In this document: positions 14,693-22,222 of the stretch, piece after piece
Layout: each line of letters begins with the position of its first letter
Numbering within the stretch: the stretch's first letter is position 1
NCBI RefSeq assembly: GCF_905212195.1
Contig: NZ_CAJMDQ010000029.1
Coordinates: 1-26,609, forward strand
DNA: 26,609 nt
Source: an uncultured Anaerotignum sp.
GTDB lineage: Bacteria; Bacillota; Clostridia; Lachnospirales; Anaerotignaceae
Direction of reading: 5' to 3'
The notes under the pieces: generated by a model
Told to the model about the DNA's origin: nothing
Database searches by the model: none
The model's input: only the letters and a program-made list of their open reading frames with translations
Program-made: the position numbers and the translations under genes

Positions 14693-15420
14693 AAGCATGG
14701 AAGTATCAACTGTTTTTCTGGAAATATCGTCTGGAAAGCTGGTTGAAAAAGTGGCAGAAAGCCACAGGGATTTTTTATATTGGAGGAAGTGATGTATTTC
14801 CGCCGCCGCTGAAGCCGGATGAAGAGGCTTTGCTGTTGGAACAGCTGGGCGGCGAGGATGATTTGCAGGTGAAATCCGTACTCATCGAGCGGAATCTTCG
14901 TTTGGTGGTATATATCGCCAGAAAATTTGAAAATACAGGCATCAATGTGGAAGATTTGATTTCCATTGGTACCATTGGACTCATCAAAGCCATTAATACT
15001 TTTAAAACAGATAAGAATATCAAACTGGCAACATACGCTTCAAGATGTATTGAAAATGAAATTCTCATGTATCTGCGCCGCAATAGCAAAACGCGGGCAG
15101 AGGTTTCCATAGATGAGCCCCTCAATGTGGATTGGGAGGGAAATGAATTGCTGCTTTCTGATATTTTGGGAACGGAAAGCGATGCCATTTATAAAAGCAT
15201 TGAAGATGAGGTCAACAAAGACCTGCTCCATCAAGCCATGGAGAAACTTTCCGGCAGAGAGCGGCAGATCGTTCAGATGCGTTTTGGAATTTTGCCGGAA
15301 ACCACAGAACGCACCCAAAAGGAGGTGGCAGATATTTTAGGCATCTCCCAGTCTTATATTTCCCGTTTGGAAAAGAAAATCATGGGGCGGCTGAAAAAAG
15401 AAATGAATAAACTGATGTAA
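14689..15420 (+). CDS. sigE: RNA polymerase sporulation sigma factor sigma-E (pro-form)
   Basis: A 243-residue sigma-70 family factor that directs early mother-cell gene expression. The N-terminal pro-sequence (about residues 1-30, aromatic and basic) is followed by YIGGSDVFPPPLKPDEE, which matches the known SpoIIGA cleavage neighbourhood. Region 2 contains NLRLVVYIARKFENTGI, DLISIGTIGLIKAINTF and LATYASRCIENEILMYLRR. Region 4 ends in DILGISQSYISRLEKKI, the -35-binding helix-turn-helix. The start overlaps spoIIGA by 4 bases, with GGAGGA just ahead. A GC-rich hairpin terminator follows, so sigG has separate transcription. Confidence 0.96.
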   Translation: MKAWKYQLFFWKYRLESWLKKWQKATGIFYIGGSDVFPPPLKPDEEALLLEQLGGEDDLQVKSVLIERNLRLVVYIARKFENTGINVEDLISIGTIGLIKAINTFKTDKNIKLATYASRCIENEILMYLRRNSKTRAEVSIDEPLNVDWEGNELLLSDILGTESDAIYKSIEDEVNKDLLHQAMEKLSGRERQIVQMRFGILPETTERTQKEVADILGISQSYISRLEKKIMGRLKKEMNKLM

Positions 15421-15439
15421 TTAAGAAAGAAGGTGAGAA

Positions 15440-15466
15440 CCCCTGTGCCATGCACGGGGGATTTTT
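15440..15466 (+). terminator. Intrinsic terminator of the spoIIGA-sigE operon
   Basis: The stem CCCCTGTGC / GCACGGGGG has nine pairs with one T-G, a 3-base loop, then ATTTTT. It lies 20 bases after the sigE stop and touches the end of the small minus-strand gene. Confidence 0.88.
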
Positions 15467-15633
15467 CATGTGTCCAGATAATGGAGGGGCTCAAAATCTG
15501 TATTTTTCGTTCTGCCGCAGCCGTTTTCAAATGCCTGCATAGGCTGTCCGTGGCTCTGAAAGGAAATGCGTCTGGTGCTGTCCCGACATTCCTGTAAGTT
15601 GGTGATGGCTTCCGTCTGTTCTTTGCTGCGCAT
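15466..15633 (-). CDS. Small 55-residue protein between sigE and sigG, unknown
   Basis: A short frame on the minus strand with a strong ribosome site: AAAAAGGAG, 8 bases, ATG. The product is hydrophilic with no membrane segment: MRSKEQTEAITNLQECRDS at the start, two Cys in all, and a His/Gln/Asn-containing middle and tail (FQSHGQPMQAFENG ... FEPLHYLDT). A longer frame to 15792 exists but has no ribosome site and would overlap the sigG start. I do not recognise a family. The location, convergent with sigE and divergent from sigG, suggests a sporulation-stage peptide or small regulator, which is inference. It could be a chance frame, though the ribosome site argues against that. Confidence 0.5.
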   Translation of the reverse strand: MRSKEQTEAITNLQECRDSTRRISFQSHGQPMQAFENGCGRTKNTDFEPLHYLDT

Positions 15634-15719
15634 AAAATCAACTCCTTTTTCAACAGCATATCCTTTTTCTAAAAAAGTATGCCGCTGTTTCCGTAGAAGA
15701 ATATGGCAGTTTTTGCGAG

Positions 15720-15749
15720 GTATATTTTGCCTGCCCGCAGGGAAAATTC
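15720..15749 (+). promoter_or_regulatory. Candidate sigma-F-type promoter of sigG
   Basis: GTATA (15720-15724), 16 bases, then GGAAAATTC (15741-15749). This resembles the sigma-F pattern GTATA-16-GGNNANNNT and sits about 45 bases ahead of the sigG start. In Bacillus subtilis sigG is first transcribed by sigma-F. The -10 match is partial. Confidence 0.4.
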
Positions 15750-15791
15750 TTTCATAGAATTTCGCAAGAAATCTGAGCGGGGGTGTAGGCA

Positions 15792-16568
15792 ATGGGATAT
15801 TATAAAAAAGTGGAGATCAGCGGCGTGAATACAGCGCAATTGCCAGTGCTGAGCGCATTGCAGGCAAAAGAGTTGTTCCGCCGGTACCATGACGGTGACG
15901 AAAGCGCCAGAGAATTGCTCATAGAGGGGAATCTGCGTCTTGTTTTGAGTGTGATTAAGCGGTTTGAAAACCGCAATGAAGATATGGACGATTTGTTTCA
16001 GGTAGGCGTTGTAGGGCTTTTAAAAGCCATTGAAAATTTCAATCCAGATTTAGATGTCATGCCTTCCAGTTATCTTTGTCCTATGATTAGTGGGGAAGTG
16101 CGGCGGTATCTGCGGGACAATAATACCATTCGGGTTTCCCGTTCCCTGCGGGATACGGCATATCGTGCCTTGCAGGTGCGGGAACGGCTCACAGCAGAGA
16201 AATCCAAAGAACCTTCTGTGGATGAAATTGCCAAAGAGATGGGATTGCCTAAAGAAAGCGTGGTGCAGGCATTGGATGCCATACAGGACCCGGTTTCTCT
16301 TTTTGAGCCAGTCTACCATGATGGCGGAGATACACTCTTTGTGATGGATCAGGTCAGTGATGACAAAAACGGCGATAAACTCTGGCTGGAAAATCTTTCT
16401 TTGCAGGAAGCCATGCACCATCTGTCAGAGCGGGAAAAGAAAATCGTAGCATTGCGGTTTTTTGAAGGGAAAACCCAGACGGAAGTCAGCAGTGAAATCG
16501 GCATCAGTCAGGCACAGGTTTCCCGTCTGGAAAAGTCAGCCTTGAAGCGCATGCGGAAATATGTGTGA
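15792..16568 (+). CDS. sigG: RNA polymerase sporulation sigma factor sigma-G
   Basis: A 258-residue sigma factor that drives late forespore genes. The opening KVEISGVNTAQLPVLSALQAKELF is the standard sigma-G N-terminus. Region 2 includes NLRLVLSVIKRFENRNEDMDDLFQVGVVGLLKAI and RRYLRDNNTIRVSRSLRDTAYRAL. Region 3 has EIAKEMGLPKESVVQALDA, and region 4 ends in EIGISQAQVSRLEKSALKRM. Residues 90-100 read MPSSYLCPMIS, where relatives have a KFSTYAVPMII-type sequence, so the region 2.3-2.4 joint is diverged. GGGGGTG lies 6 bases before the ATG. It is separated from sigE by a terminator and a 370-base gap containing a candidate sigma-F promoter. Confidence 0.95.
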   Translation: MGYYKKVEISGVNTAQLPVLSALQAKELFRRYHDGDESARELLIEGNLRLVLSVIKRFENRNEDMDDLFQVGVVGLLKAIENFNPDLDVMPSSYLCPMISGEVRRYLRDNNTIRVSRSLRDTAYRALQVRERLTAEKSKEPSVDEIAKEMGLPKESVVQALDAIQDPVSLFEPVYHDGGDTLFVMDQVSDDKNGDKLWLENLSLQEAMHHLSEREKKIVALRFFEGKTQTEVSSEIGISQAQVSRLEKSALKRMRKYV

Positions 16569-16608
16569 TTTATAGAAAAAGGTTTCCTTTTTGCGGATGC
16601 GGTTTCTA

Positions 16609-16637
16609 TGGACAACCGTCCTTTTTTAGAGTAAAAT
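16609..16637 (+). promoter_or_regulatory. Promoter of the cysteine hydrolase gene
   Basis: TGGACA (16609-16614), 17 bases, TAAAAT (16632-16637). Each box matches the vegetative consensus at five of six positions. The start codon is 49 bases downstream. Confidence 0.6.
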
Positions 16638-16685
16638 ATTTTTGAGTAAAAAGAAAATATTTTTCAATCAAGGAGGAATTTGTTT

Positions 16686-17228
16686 ATGAAACTGCGTGCA
16701 GAAGATACAGCAGCACTTTTTATCGATTTTCAGGAACGTCTGGTTCCTGCCATCCATGACAATGAAGCCATTGTGGAAAAAACAGTGATTCTGGCAAAAG
16801 GTTTGCAGGAATTTGGTGTGCCTGTAGCTGTGACACAGCAGTACACAAAAGGTCTGGGCGATACTGTTCCTGCTGTAAAAGAAGCTTTTGCTGATTTTAA
16901 CTATATGGAAAAAACATCTTTTTCCTGCTGTGAATGCGAAGAATTTGCTTCTTGGGCAAAAGCACTGGGCAAGAAAAACATCATCGTTTGCGGTGTAGAA
17001 GCGCATATCTGCGTACTGCAGACTGTACTGGATCTGATGGAAGCTGGTCTGAACGTATTCGTTCCCGCAGACTGCATCGGTTCCAGAAAACTGTATGACA
17101 AAGAAATGGGTATCAAACGTCTGGAAAAAGAAGGCGCATACCTGACAACTTGCGAAGCAGTTCTCTTTGAACTGACAGGCGGCGCAAAATCCCCTCATTT
17201 CAAAGTGATTTCCAAACTGGTAAAATAA
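16686..17228 (+). CDS. Isochorismatase-family cysteine hydrolase
   Basis: A 180-residue cytoplasmic enzyme of the isochorismatase-like fold, YcaC-like subgroup. The catalytic triad is visible as D14 (LFIDFQERL), K76 (MEKTSFSCC) and C109 (VCGVEAHICV), with the characteristic cis-peptide region GVEAHICV. Members hydrolyse amides or vinyl ethers such as nicotinamide, N-carbamoyl compounds or isochorismate, and the substrate here is unknown. I use ATG 16686, 9 bases after AGGAGG; the TTG at 16680 is only 3 bases from it. Codon choice at the 3' end (CTG, CGT, GAA) looks well optimised, suggesting good expression. It has its own promoter and a weak terminator. Confidence 0.92.
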   Translation: MKLRAEDTAALFIDFQERLVPAIHDNEAIVEKTVILAKGLQEFGVPVAVTQQYTKGLGDTVPAVKEAFADFNYMEKTSFSCCECEEFASWAKALGKKNIIVCGVEAHICVLQTVLDLMEAGLNVFVPADCIGSRKLYDKEMGIKRLEKEGAYLTTCEAVLFELTGGAKSPHFKVISKLVK

Positions 17229-17239
17229 AAGGATTTTCA

Positions 17240-17264
17240 GGACACTCCTGCGGGGGTGTCCTTT
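17240..17264 (+). terminator. GC-rich hairpin after the cysteine hydrolase gene, weak terminator
   Basis: GGACACTCC / GGGGTGTCC pair over nine positions with one T-G around a TGCG loop. Only TTT follows, so read-through into the DUF5662 gene is plausible. Confidence 0.55.
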
Positions 17265-17295
17265 CCAACAATGAGAAAAAGAAAGAAGGCGGCTT

Positions 17296-17901
17296 ATGGG
17301 TTTCTGGAAAAACTGGAAGGGCAAAGAACATTTTTGCACCATTACATACCATCGAAAACTGGTTCGGCAGTATTGTTTTCGTGTCGGTTTGTATCGGCAG
17401 GGATTGATGCACGATCTTTCTAAATATTCTCCGACAGAATTTCTGGTAGGTGCAAGATATTTTCAGGGAGACCGCAGCCCCAATAATGCGGAACGTGAAG
17501 CAAAGGGCTATTCCTCCTCCTGGCTCCATCACAAAGGACGGAATAAGCATCACTTTGAATATTGGATTGATTATACGTTGAAGCCGGGAGAAATTCTGGG
17601 CGGTATGAAAATGCCCGTGCATTTCGTTGTGGAAATGTTTATGGACCGTATTGCGGCATGCAAGGTATATCAGAAAGAAAACTATACAGATGCCAGCCCT
17701 TGGCTGTATCATAAGCAAAGCAGAAGGGTGCATACACTGATGCATCCAGATTCTCTGCGGCTGCTGGAACGTTTGCTGAAAATGCTGGCAGTGCGTGGAG
17801 AAGATGAAACATTTGCTTATGTAAGAAAAATCCTGCGCCATGACAGACAGCAGAGACTGCGGGAATTTCTGCATCGGAATGAAATCAGAAAGAAAAGATA
17901 A
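17296..17901 (+). CDS. DUF5662-family protein with HD-like histidine cluster
   Basis: A 201-residue soluble protein matching the DUF5662 group common in Clostridia, some members of which have been mislabelled catalase. Its striking feature is a set of His/Asp residues spaced like a metal site: H19 (TYHRKLV), H39-D40 (LMHDLSKYSP), H78-H79 (WLHHKGRNK) and H85-H86 (KHHFEYW), followed by D132 in MFMDRIAACK. That pattern recalls HD-domain phosphohydrolases (H...HD...D). AGAAGGCGG precedes the ATG. A full-length dispersed repeat begins 20 bases after the stop. Enzymatic function is unproven. Confidence 0.82.
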   Translation: MGFWKNWKGKEHFCTITYHRKLVRQYCFRVGLYRQGLMHDLSKYSPTEFLVGARYFQGDRSPNNAEREAKGYSSSWLHHKGRNKHHFEYWIDYTLKPGEILGGMKMPVHFVVEMFMDRIAACKVYQKENYTDASPWLYHKQSRRVHTLMHPDSLRLLERLLKMLAVRGEDETFAYVRKILRHDRQQRLREFLHRNEIRKKR

Positions 17902-17921
17902 AAAGACTCCATATAAGCTGA

Positions 17922-18083
17922 TTTCCCTTAAGAAAACATTGCATTTTCTTGTTTTTGATTTCTGAAAGAAAAATTACGATGGCTGTCTTTAGAAGAAAAC
18001 ATACCAAATAAGTTTTCCTAAAATAAGAAAGCTGAAATCCTTTGTTATGATAAGGATTTCAGCTTTTTTTGTTTTCTTATGAA
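17922..18083 (+). repeat. Dispersed intergenic repeat, copy B (full length)
   Basis: A 162-bp element colinear with copy A at 4609-4773: left end TTTCCCTTAAGAAAACATTG, a returning arm TTTCTGAAAGAAAAATT, the core TTACGATGGCT, the motif AGAAGAAAACATACCAAATA, a perfect 15-bp hairpin and right end GTTTTCTTATGAA. The two ends are imperfect inverted repeats. It fills the gap between two convergent genes. Confidence 0.85.
18028..18070. terminator. Bidirectional terminator hairpin within repeat copy B
   Basis: AAAGCTGAAATCCTT (18028-18042) pairs perfectly with 18052-18066 around a 9-base loop. Seven T residues (18064-18070) follow on the plus strand, and CTTATTTTAGG follows on the minus strand. It can end both the DUF5662 and D,D-carboxypeptidase transcripts. 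Confidence 0.85.
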
Positions 18084-18118
18084 GATGTCCTTTATGGAAT
18101 CTTTCTTTTAGCATTCAT

Positions 18119-19546
18119 TTATCTTTTATGTCTGAAAGTATGAGAATGATGCTGTCTCAAACGTTCCTGACGTTTGGCTTTTCTCAGTGCACGACGGCGT
18201 TCCCGTCTTTGATGGCCAATGTATCTGCAGCAGCAGAATACAATAACAAAAATGCCAAATACAATACCCACGCCAATGGCAATGCGTTTCAAGATTTTAT
18301 TTCTGGCTGCCGCTGCCTGCGCCGCACGTTCTTCGTCGGTGGTGGCTTTTACTTCCTTTTGTGCAGTCAGGTCTACAGTGACAAGGGCTTCTCCATCCAT
18401 GGAAAGTACAACGGTACCCAGTTTGTCGCCGACAGCAACGGGAACGGAAGCGCTTTCTGGACAGTCAACGGCTTTGGTGATGTTTTCAATGGTTGCATTT
18501 TTGGGAATGGTCACATAAACGTCACTGGCAGGTGCCACTGCAATGGTATCCAGTGTAGTAGTTTTGTCTTTGTATGTTTCTGTGATTGCCACATTCTGTG
18601 TCAGATCTGCCGCAGAAAATGCTTTTACTGTCTGGTAATTGGCAAAGCCGTAATCAAACAATGCTTTTGTGTCCACATAATGCTGTGCACCATTACATTT
18701 CAGTACAACGGCAATGAGTTCTGTATCTCCCTGTTTGGCATAGGTCACCAGCGTGTTCTGAGCTTCTACAGTGTAGCCTGTTTTGCCGCCTTCGGCATAT
18801 TCGTAATAATACAGGGAACTTTCGTTAAGCATCTGATGCTGTCCGTGAAGGGGACGTTCCTCCGGCTGTTTGTTGGTGGGAGGAATTACATAATAAGTGT
18901 TGGACATCATACTGCGGTAAGTTTCGTTTTTCAGCAGTTCCTGCGCAATCAGTGCCATATCATAAGCGGTGGTGTAATGGTTTTCGTCAAACAAACCGTT
19001 GGCATTGACAAAGTTTGTGTTTTCGCATCCCAATTCCTTGGCTCTGGCTGTCATATGCTCTGCAAATTTCTCCAGAGAACCATCTACATATTCCGCTGCA
19101 GCGTTGGCACATTCATTGGCAGAACGGAGCATGATACCATAAAGCACTTGCTCCAGTGTCAGGATTTCCCCTTCCTGAATGGCAATATGAGCACTGCCCG
19201 GTTCGATGCTGAATACGGCATCGTGGGAAAAGGTGATCTCATCCTCCAGACTGCCATGTTCCAGTGCCAGCAGAATGGTCATTAGCTTTGTGATGCTGGC
19301 CGGATACTGTTTGGTGCGGCTGTTTTTTTCGTACAATATTTTACCGGTGGTGGCATCCATCAATATGGCAGATTCTGCTGTCAGCGCCAGTTCATCGGAA
19401 GTGGTATCTGTGGATGTTCCATCGGTATTTGTTGTGGATTCAGTCGTTTCTGTTTCGGTTCCTTCTGTTTCTGTTGCATATGCTGGAAACGCAGCGGTGA
19501 AAAGAAGTGTCGCTGCAAGGATCAGGCTGAAAATTTTGTGCTTCAT
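18119..19546 (-). CDS. D-alanyl-D-alanine carboxypeptidase (DacF/DacA-like, S11)
   Basis: A 475-residue penicillin-binding protein that trims the terminal D-Ala of peptidoglycan stem peptides outside the cell. A signal peptide (1-24, ending AYA) is followed by a Thr/Glu/Ser-rich linker (25-52). The S11 catalytic domain has S84-I-T-K87 (nucleophile motif), S142-A-N144 and K255-T-G257. A beta-rich C-terminal domain follows at about 285-410. The C-terminus has a clear transmembrane helix (about 425-443, with CCC at its end) and then a strongly basic Arg/His tail. Classical members use an amphipathic helix there, so a true membrane span is unusual. GTAGGAGA precedes the ATG. It is divergent from comEA. 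A vegetative or sporulation role is not resolved. Confidence 0.93.
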   Translation of the reverse strand: MKHKIFSLILAATLLFTAAFPAYATETEGTETETTESTTNTDGTSTDTTSDELALTAESAILMDATTGKILYEKNSRTKQYPASITKLMTILLALEHGSLEDEITFSHDAVFSIEPGSAHIAIQEGEILTLEQVLYGIMLRSANECANAAAEYVDGSLEKFAEHMTARAKELGCENTNFVNANGLFDENHYTTAYDMALIAQELLKNETYRSMMSNTYYVIPPTNKQPEERPLHGQHQMLNESSLYYYEYAEGGKTGYTVEAQNTLVTYAKQGDTELIAVVLKCNGAQHYVDTKALFDYGFANYQTVKAFSAADLTQNVAITETYKDKTTTLDTIAVAPASDVYVTIPKNATIENITKAVDCPESASVPVAVGDKLGTVVLSMDGEALVTVDLTAQKEVKATTDEERAAQAAAARNKILKRIAIGVGIVFGIFVIVFCCCRYIGHQRRERRRALRKAKRQERLRQHHSHTFRHKR

Positions 19547-19699
19547 AAAATTCTCCTACTTTGATAATTTTTGTTTTTGTGGTAAAATAAAAAAAGTATG
19601 GGAATGTGTTCTGCATACCATATCTTTAAAAGTATACCAGAAAATAACCAAAAATAAAAACAAATTTTTTCTTAAAATATTGCCAAGAGGGTATGTTTT

Positions 19700-20035
19700 A
19701 TGAAACAAGAAAGATGGAAAGTGACACTGGCTGTGATTTTTCTGCTGGCATCGGGCTTCTGGTACAGTCATTTGTATTATGACGGAAAGGTGATACAGGA
19801 AACGGCACCTGCGGTGGAAACAGTGGAAATTGCAGTCGATGATGCGATCAACCTAAATACGGCAAGTAAAGAAGAATTGATGCTTTTGGATGGCATCGGC
19901 GAAAAACTGGCAGAAAGGATTTTGACATATCGTGAAGAAAACGGTCCTTTTGCAAAAATCGAAGACATTCAAAATGTAAAAGGCATCGGGGAAAAGACCT
20001 ATGCGAAGATTGCAGGAGAACTTACCGTAGATTAG
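19700..20035 (+). CDS. comEA: ComEA-family helix-hairpin-helix DNA-binding protein
   Basis: A 111-residue membrane-anchored protein that binds double-stranded DNA outside the membrane during transformation. A single N-terminal membrane anchor (about 7-23) is followed by a short linker. Two helix-hairpin-helix units run from 50 to 111: INLNTASKEELMLLDGIGEKLAERIL, then IEDIQNVKGIGEKTYAKI, with both GIGEK turns intact. It is shorter than Bacillus ComEA (about 205 residues), lacking most of the linker and the oligomerisation domain; this short form is common in Clostridia. AGAGGG precedes the ATG. It starts a run of six close or overlapping genes that includes comEC. Confidence 0.88.
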   Translation: MKQERWKVTLAVIFLLASGFWYSHLYYDGKVIQETAPAVETVEIAVDDAINLNTASKEELMLLDGIGEKLAERILTYREENGPFAKIEDIQNVKGIGEKTYAKIAGELTVD

Positions 20036-20060
20036 ATTTAGAACAGGAGGAAAGGGCAAA

Positions 20061-20750
20061 ATGGCGTATCATATTTTGGTAGTAGACGATGAAAAACTGA
20101 TTGTCAAAGGAATCAAATTTTCATTGGAACAGGATGGAATGGAAGTAACAGCGGCTTATGATGGGGAAGAAGCGCTGCAATATATCAAAGAAGGAAATTT
20201 CGATCTGGTGGTGCTGGATGTCATGCTGCCTAAAATGGACGGCTTGCAGGTTTGCCAGCAGGTGCGTGAATTTTCTCAGATTCCCATCATCATGGTAACA
20301 GCAAAAGGCGAAGATATGGACAAAATCATGGGTCTGGAATACGGCGCTGATGACTATATCACAAAACCCTTTAATATTCTGGAACTGAAAGCCAGAATCA
20401 AAGCCATCCTGCGCCGCAGCGTGAAGAAGGTGACAGCGGAACCGCAGGCAAAAAATGTGCTGAAAGCCCGTGATCTGGAACTGGCTTATGACAGCCGCCG
20501 GGTATTTATCAATGGCAAGGAAGTGAATCTGACAGCCAAAGAATTTGACCTGTTGGAACTGCTCATGGAAAATCCCGGTAAGGTTTACAGCCGTGAAAAA
20601 CTGTTGGATACCGTATGGGGATATGATTATCCCGGCGATGTGCGCACAGTGGACGTGCATGTGCGCCGCCTGCGTGAAAAAATAGAAGCAAATCCAAGTG
20701 AACCCAAATATATCTTTACAAAATGGGGAGTTGGTTATTATTTTAATTAA
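20061..20750 (+). CDS. OmpR/PhoB-family response regulator
   Basis: A 229-residue two-component regulator. The receiver domain (1-120) has acidic D9-D10, phospho-acceptor D53 (VVLDVMLP), T80 and K102 (TKPF). The winged-helix DNA-binding domain (about 133-229) contains LTAKEFDLLELLMENPGKVYSRE, WGYDYPGDVRTVDVHVRRLREKI and the wing GVGYYF. A strong AGGAGG site precedes the ATG, 25 bases after comEA. The cognate kinase gene overlaps its 3' end. It resembles WalR/PhoP-type regulators, but the genes around it are not the walRK set. Cell-envelope or competence targets are possible; none can be named from the sequence. Confidence 0.93.
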   Translation: MAYHILVVDDEKLIVKGIKFSLEQDGMEVTAAYDGEEALQYIKEGNFDLVVLDVMLPKMDGLQVCQQVREFSQIPIIMVTAKGEDMDKIMGLEYGADDYITKPFNILELKARIKAILRRSVKKVTAEPQAKNVLKARDLELAYDSRRVFINGKEVNLTAKEFDLLELLMENPGKVYSREKLLDTVWGYDYPGDVRTVDVHVRRLREKIEANPSEPKYIFTKWGVGYYFN

Positions 20751-22170
20751 GAAACGAGAGGCACCTTTTATCAGCCTGCGATGGGTGTTGTTGGTGACAT
20801 ATGTCATCATCGGGGTCATTCCTCTGCTTCTGATGGCAAACACCATACTGCATTCCATTCAGGGATATTTTGTAGAAGAAAGAAAAAAAGAACTTCTCAG
20901 TGAAGCGAACGTCATTGCTGGGCAGCTTGCTTCTTATGACTTTTTTACCAATGGGGAAAATCAGGAAAGTCTGGAAGAGATGGTGCTGAAAACCAGTCAG
21001 GATGAAGATTTTCGCGTTCTTGTGCTGGATGCTTCCGCCCGGGTGGTATATGACACCGGGTATGAAGAAGTAGGCAAAACTTATCTGGTACCGGAAGTTT
21101 TGGAAGCGCTGCAGGACAAAGACGTCGCCAGAGAACAGAAAAACGGCACTGTTTATGCGGCAGCCTCCATTGTGGGCAGCGGCAGTCAGCATGATGGCGT
21201 TGTCTTTATTGCGGACTCTTTGCAGGACGTGGATGCGACAGTAGGCGATATTGCAAGCAAAGCCTATATCATGATGATTACACTTTTGGTTATTGTTATC
21301 ATTGTGATGATTATCATGTCCAAAATGTTTACAGAGCCCCTGAAACGTATGATCAAAGTCATTCAGAAAATGGCCGAAGGTCATTTGGAACAGCGTCTGG
21401 AAATCAAAAATCAGACACATAACGAAATTGTGGATCTGGCGCTGGCATGTAACCACATGGCAGACCAGCTGGAAAAAGTGGATTCCAGCCGCCAGCAGTT
21501 TGTTTCCAATGTGTCCCATGAATTGAAAACACCACTGAGTTCCATCAAGGTATTGAGTGAATCCATTCTCCTTCAGGAAGAAGTGCCTAAGGAAATGTAT
21601 GTGGAATTTTTGCATGACATTAACTCTGAAATCGACCGTATGTCTGCCATCATCAACGATTTGCTGACATTGGTAAAACTGGATCAGAAAGAAATTCCAC
21701 TGAACTTTGCGGAAACGGATTTGAATAAAGTCATGGAGGACATCATCAAGCGTATGACACCTCTGGCAACAGCAAAACAAATCCAGATTCATTACAGTAA
21801 GGAAAAAGATGTGCTGGCAGAAGCCGATGAAATGAAACTGACCCTTGCCATTTCCAATCTGGTGGATAATGCCATCAAATATACACCGGAAGGCGGCAAT
21901 GTGACGGTGGTATTGGATGCAGACCATCAAAATGCATTCATTACTGTCACCGATACGGGGATTGGTATTCCTGAGGATGAAATCAATCGTATTTTTGAAC
22001 GTTTTTATCGCGTGGATAAGACACGTGACAGAGAAACCGGAGGAACCGGTCTGGGACTTTCCATCACTTATGCAACTGTGATGATGCACAACGGCAGCAT
22101 CAAGGTCAACAGTAAGGAAGAGGAAGGTACTTCTATCCAGATGCGCATTCCTCTGCATCAAAACAGTTAA
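20698..22170 (+). CDS. Membrane sensor histidine kinase partnered with the regulator
   Basis: A kinase of up to 490 residues that phosphorylates the overlapping response regulator. Transmembrane helices at about 28-48 and 190-212 enclose an extracellular sensor of about 140 residues. A HAMP linker follows (MIKVIQKMAEGHLEQRLE). The HisKA box VSHELKTPLSSIKVLSE carries phospho-H274. The ATPase has NLVDNAIKYTPEGG (N box), DTGIGIPEDE (G1), FYRVDKTRDRETGG and GTGLGLSI (G2). The start is uncertain: there is no ATG near the expected end. GTG 20698 is used here; TTG 20731 abuts GGGGAG with no spacing, and rare ATT codons at 20737 or 20740 would have good spacing. All choices overlap the regulator gene, implying coupling. 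Confidence 0.9.
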   Translation: MNPNISLQNGELVIILIKKREAPFISLRWVLLVTYVIIGVIPLLLMANTILHSIQGYFVEERKKELLSEANVIAGQLASYDFFTNGENQESLEEMVLKTSQDEDFRVLVLDASARVVYDTGYEEVGKTYLVPEVLEALQDKDVAREQKNGTVYAAASIVGSGSQHDGVVFIADSLQDVDATVGDIASKAYIMMITLLVIVIIVMIIMSKMFTEPLKRMIKVIQKMAEGHLEQRLEIKNQTHNEIVDLALACNHMADQLEKVDSSRQQFVSNVSHELKTPLSSIKVLSESILLQEEVPKEMYVEFLHDINSEIDRMSAIINDLLTLVKLDQKEIPLNFAETDLNKVMEDIIKRMTPLATAKQIQIHYSKEKDVLAEADEMKLTLAISNLVDNAIKYTPEGGNVTVVLDADHQNAFITVTDTGIGIPEDEINRIFERFYRVDKTRDRETGGTGLGLSITYATVMMHNGSIKVNSKEEEGTSIQMRIPLHQNS

Positions 22171-22222
22171 TCAGAAAGAAAAGATACAGCAGACTTTACA
22201 GGGAAGGAAGTGATTGCGGCTG

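Noticed and set aside
20743..22161. Long minus-strand frame opposite the histidine kinase
   Set aside because: It is a Phe/His/Gln-rich shadow of a well-supported kinase, with no ribosome site or domain.
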